From the NCBI GenBank assembly GCA_947448675.1, contig CANFOR010000159.1, positions 1 to 6,535 of the forward strand: a stretch of 6,535 nt of DNA, given 5' to 3'. Position numbers and translations under genes: made by a program. The stretch's first letter is position 1, and every line of letters begins with the position of its first letter. Shown here piece by piece: positions 5,474 to 6,535 of the stretch. Below the pieces are notes generated by a model. It saw nothing but the letters and a program-made list of their open reading frames with translations. It made no database searches and was not told the DNA's origin. This DNA comes from Betaproteobacteria bacterium (GTDB lineage: Bacteria; Pseudomonadota; Gammaproteobacteria; Burkholderiales; Burkholderiaceae_C).

Positions 5474-6157
5474 TCAGGCGCTTAAAAAACGGTAGAGATT
5501 GCGCAGCATCCCTGCCGTCGCGCCCCAAATAAAACGTTGCTGCGCGCCGTCTTGCCAGGGCATCGAAAACCATTCACGGCGCACACCTTCCCAGTCCAGC
5601 GCGTGGCGACGGTGGTGAGCCGGGTTCATCAGGTAGGCCAAGGGCACTTCAAAAGCCTCGGCTACTTCGCCCGCATTCAAGGTGAGCTGGTGGCCCGGTT
5701 CGACCAAGGCCACCACGGGCGTGACGATAAAAGCCGTGCCGGTGACGTAAATCGGCAGCGTGCCCAGCACCTGCACATGGCGGGCGTGCAAACCCACTTC
5801 TTCTTGCGCCTCACGCAGTGCGGTAGCAACCGCGTCGGCATCGGTTTTGTCGGTTTTACCGCCGGGAAAGGCAATCTGCCCCGAGTGGGTTGATAAATGC
5901 GCTGTGCGTTGGGTAAGCAAGACCATCGGCTCATCGCGCATGACCACGGGCACCAGCACGGCGGCATGGGTGGGTTGGCGATTGCTAAATTTTTTCTCTA
6001 CCAGGACCTCGGCTTGCCACTGCGGCGGCGCGGCAAAACGCTGGCGCAAGGCGGCCGGTGTCATGCGCGCCCCGTCCACAGCCGCCAAATGTCCATCGGT
6101 ACCCAGCACAGGCATGCGCAGTGGATCAAAGTTAGGAATCAAGGCCAGGGGTGTCAT
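5474..6157 (-). CDS. NUDIX hydrolase, CoA pyrophosphatase (NudL-like)
   Basis: The 227-residue product belongs to the NUDIX branch that cleaves coenzyme A and its thioesters to 3',5'-ADP and a phosphopantetheine, thought to control or clean up CoA pools. The branch-specific motif LLTQRTAHLSTHSGQIAFPGG spans residues 80-100 and runs into the NUDIX box, whose catalytic helix is ALREAQEEVGL (113-123), with Glu116, Glu119 and Glu120 as expected metal ligands. The spacing from the last Gly of FPGG to the REAQEE helix is that of E. coli NudL rather than the strict generic NUDIX pattern. The C-terminal part has FEVPLAYLMNP (169-179) and an I-W-G-A-T-A motif (210-215), both usual in this subfamily. 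I chose the ATG at 6155-6157; a TTG at 6197-6199 would add 14 residues but lies inside an inverted repeat. AGAAGG lies 13 bases upstream of the ATG, a little far for an ideal Shine-Dalgarno. The gene follows the rplS terminator and precedes the cobD-like gene. Confidence 0.9.
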   Translation of the reverse strand: MTPLALIPNFDPLRMPVLGTDGHLAAVDGARMTPAALRQRFAAPPQWQAEVLVEKKFSNRQPTHAAVLVPVVMRDEPMVLLTQRTAHLSTHSGQIAFPGGKTDKTDADAVATALREAQEEVGLHARHVQVLGTLPIYVTGTAFIVTPVVALVEPGHQLTLNAGEVAEAFEVPLAYLMNPAHHRRHALDWEGVRREWFSMPWQDGAQQRFIWGATAGMLRNLYRFLSA

Positions 6158-6167
6158 GGTGTGTGTG

Positions 6168-6197
6168 GAGCCTTCTATGCAACTGAACAGAAGGCTC
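6168..6197 (-). promoter_or_regulatory. Inverted repeat in the NUDIX leader covering the likely RBS
   Basis: A perfect 9-bp inverted repeat, GAGCCTTCT (6168-6176) and AGAAGGCTC (6189-6197), has a 12-base loop. Transcribed from the - strand, the second arm of the hairpin contains AGAAGG, the only Shine-Dalgarno-like sequence before the NUDIX ATG. No T run follows on either strand, so it is not an ordinary terminator. It could limit translation of the NUDIX gene or serve as a binding site; this is inference. Confidence 0.4.
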
Positions 6198-6213
6198 AAA
6201 ATAGAAAGCCCAT

Positions 6214-6244
6214 AAAAAAACCGCCACAGTAGAAACTGGGCGGT
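6214..6244 (-). terminator. Intrinsic terminator of rplS
   Basis: On the - strand, 17 bases after the rplS stop, ACCGCC-CAGT pairs with ACTG-T-GGCGGT around a TTCT loop (one bulged T) and is followed by seven T residues in a row (the A run at 6214-6220). Stem, loop and T run are all textbook for Rho-independent termination, and the site is at the expected end of the rplS operon. Genes downstream would need read-through or a promoter within the next 56 bases; none is obvious there. Confidence 0.9.
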
Positions 6245-6261
6245 TGATGGGATGCGCCCTT

Positions 6262-6535
6262 TTATTTGGCTGCAGCAGGCGTGGCGCGCATAACCAGCTT
6301 TTCTTTAATACGTGCCGACTTGCCACTACGGTCACGCAGGTAGTACAGCTTGGCGCGGCGCACGTCGCCACGGCGCTTGACTTCGATGCTGGCAATCAGT
6401 GGGCTATAGGTTTGGAAGGTACGCTCCACGCCCTCACCGCTGGAGATTTTGCGCACGGTAAAGCCGCTGTTGAGGCCGCGATTGCGCTTGGCAATCACCA
6501 CGCCTTCATAGGCCTGTACGCGCTTGCGGGTACCT
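6262..6535 (-). CDS. rplS: 50S ribosomal protein L19, C-terminal part (5' end outside window)
   Basis: L19 is a large-subunit protein at the interface with the 30S subunit. The visible 90 complete codons start with GTRKRVQAYEGVVIAKR and continue through GFTVRKISSGEGVERTF, SPLIASIEVKRRG and KLYYLRDRSGKSARIKE, matching bacterial L19 almost without gaps. E. coli L19 has 115 residues, so about 30-35 N-terminal residues are missing beyond the window edge. A GTG at 6499-6501 is an internal Val codon, not a start. The C-terminus continues for about ten residues (VMRATPAAAK) past the end of E. coli L19, an Ala/Lys tail that I regard as lineage variation. In proteobacteria rplS is normally the last gene of the rpsP-rimM-trmD-rplS operon, and the strong terminator just downstream agrees. 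Confidence 0.97.
   Translation of the reverse strand, partial: GTRKRVQAYEGVVIAKRNRGLNSGFTVRKISSGEGVERTFQTYSPLIASIEVKRRGDVRRAKLYYLRDRSGKSARIKEKLVMRATPAAAK

Noticed and set aside
5760..6215. Open frames on the + strand opposite the NUDIX gene
   Set aside because: They are antisense to the conserved FPGG and REAQEE motifs and show no domain of their own.
6169..6220. Promoter for the NUDIX gene between the rplS terminator and its start
   Set aside because: TATTTT on the - strand is -10-like, but no -35 lies at a usable distance, so I do not list it as a site.
1..6535. tRNA or rRNA genes, CRISPR arrays, insertion sequences, phage or toxin-antitoxin genes
   Set aside because: I looked on both strands for cloverleaf-like segments, regularly spaced direct repeats, transposase motifs and small paired genes and saw none; nearly all the sequence is accounted for by the genes listed.

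Overview
The window looks like chromosomal DNA from a betaproteobacterium, most likely of the family Comamonadaceae (Rhodoferax, Acidovorax or Limnohabitans-like). This rests on protein resemblance (Orn, RsgA, L19, a CobD/CbiB-family protein), on moderately high GC with GC-rich third positions, and on the gene neighbourhood. The genus is inference; no search was run.

Layout from left to right. (1) 1-1026, + strand: the C-terminal 341 residues of a protein built from fibronectin type III-like repeats; its N-terminus lies outside the window. (2) 1027-1122: a convergent gap with two hairpins that probably terminate transcription. (3) 1123-1713, - strand: orn, oligoribonuclease. (4) 1714-1770: a 57-bp divergent gap. 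(5) 1771-4402, + strand: three genes tightly coupled by 4-base start/stop overlaps: an M48 (Ste24-type) membrane metalloprotease, a pterin-4a-carbinolamine dehydratase, and rsgA, a ribosome-assembly GTPase that appears to start at TTG. (6) 4403-4435: a short convergent gap with two small hairpins. (7) 4436-6157, - strand: a CobD/CbiB-family membrane protein and, upstream of it, a NUDIX CoA-pyrophosphatase-like gene. (8) 6158-6261: an inverted repeat in the NUDIX leader and a strong intrinsic terminator for rplS. (9) 6262-6535, - strand: the 3' part of rplS (ribosomal protein L19), running off the window.

Most of the content is housekeeping: RNA turnover (Orn), ribosome structure and maturation (L19, RsgA), cofactor metabolism or clean-up (pterin dehydratase, NUDIX hydrolase, CobD/CbiB relative) and membrane proteolysis (M48). 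Their grouping is best read as conserved neighbourhood rather than one pathway. The FN3-repeat gene is the only accessory-looking part.

I see no convincing undescribed multi-gene system, mobile element, CRISPR array or RNA gene. The points most worth a second look are small: a 12-bp repeat expansion inside the RsgA GTPase domain, an AT-rich inverted repeat inside the start of the pterin dehydratase gene, an inverted repeat that could cover the NUDIX ribosome-binding site, and a CobD/CbiB-like protein with no visible cobalamin genes around it.
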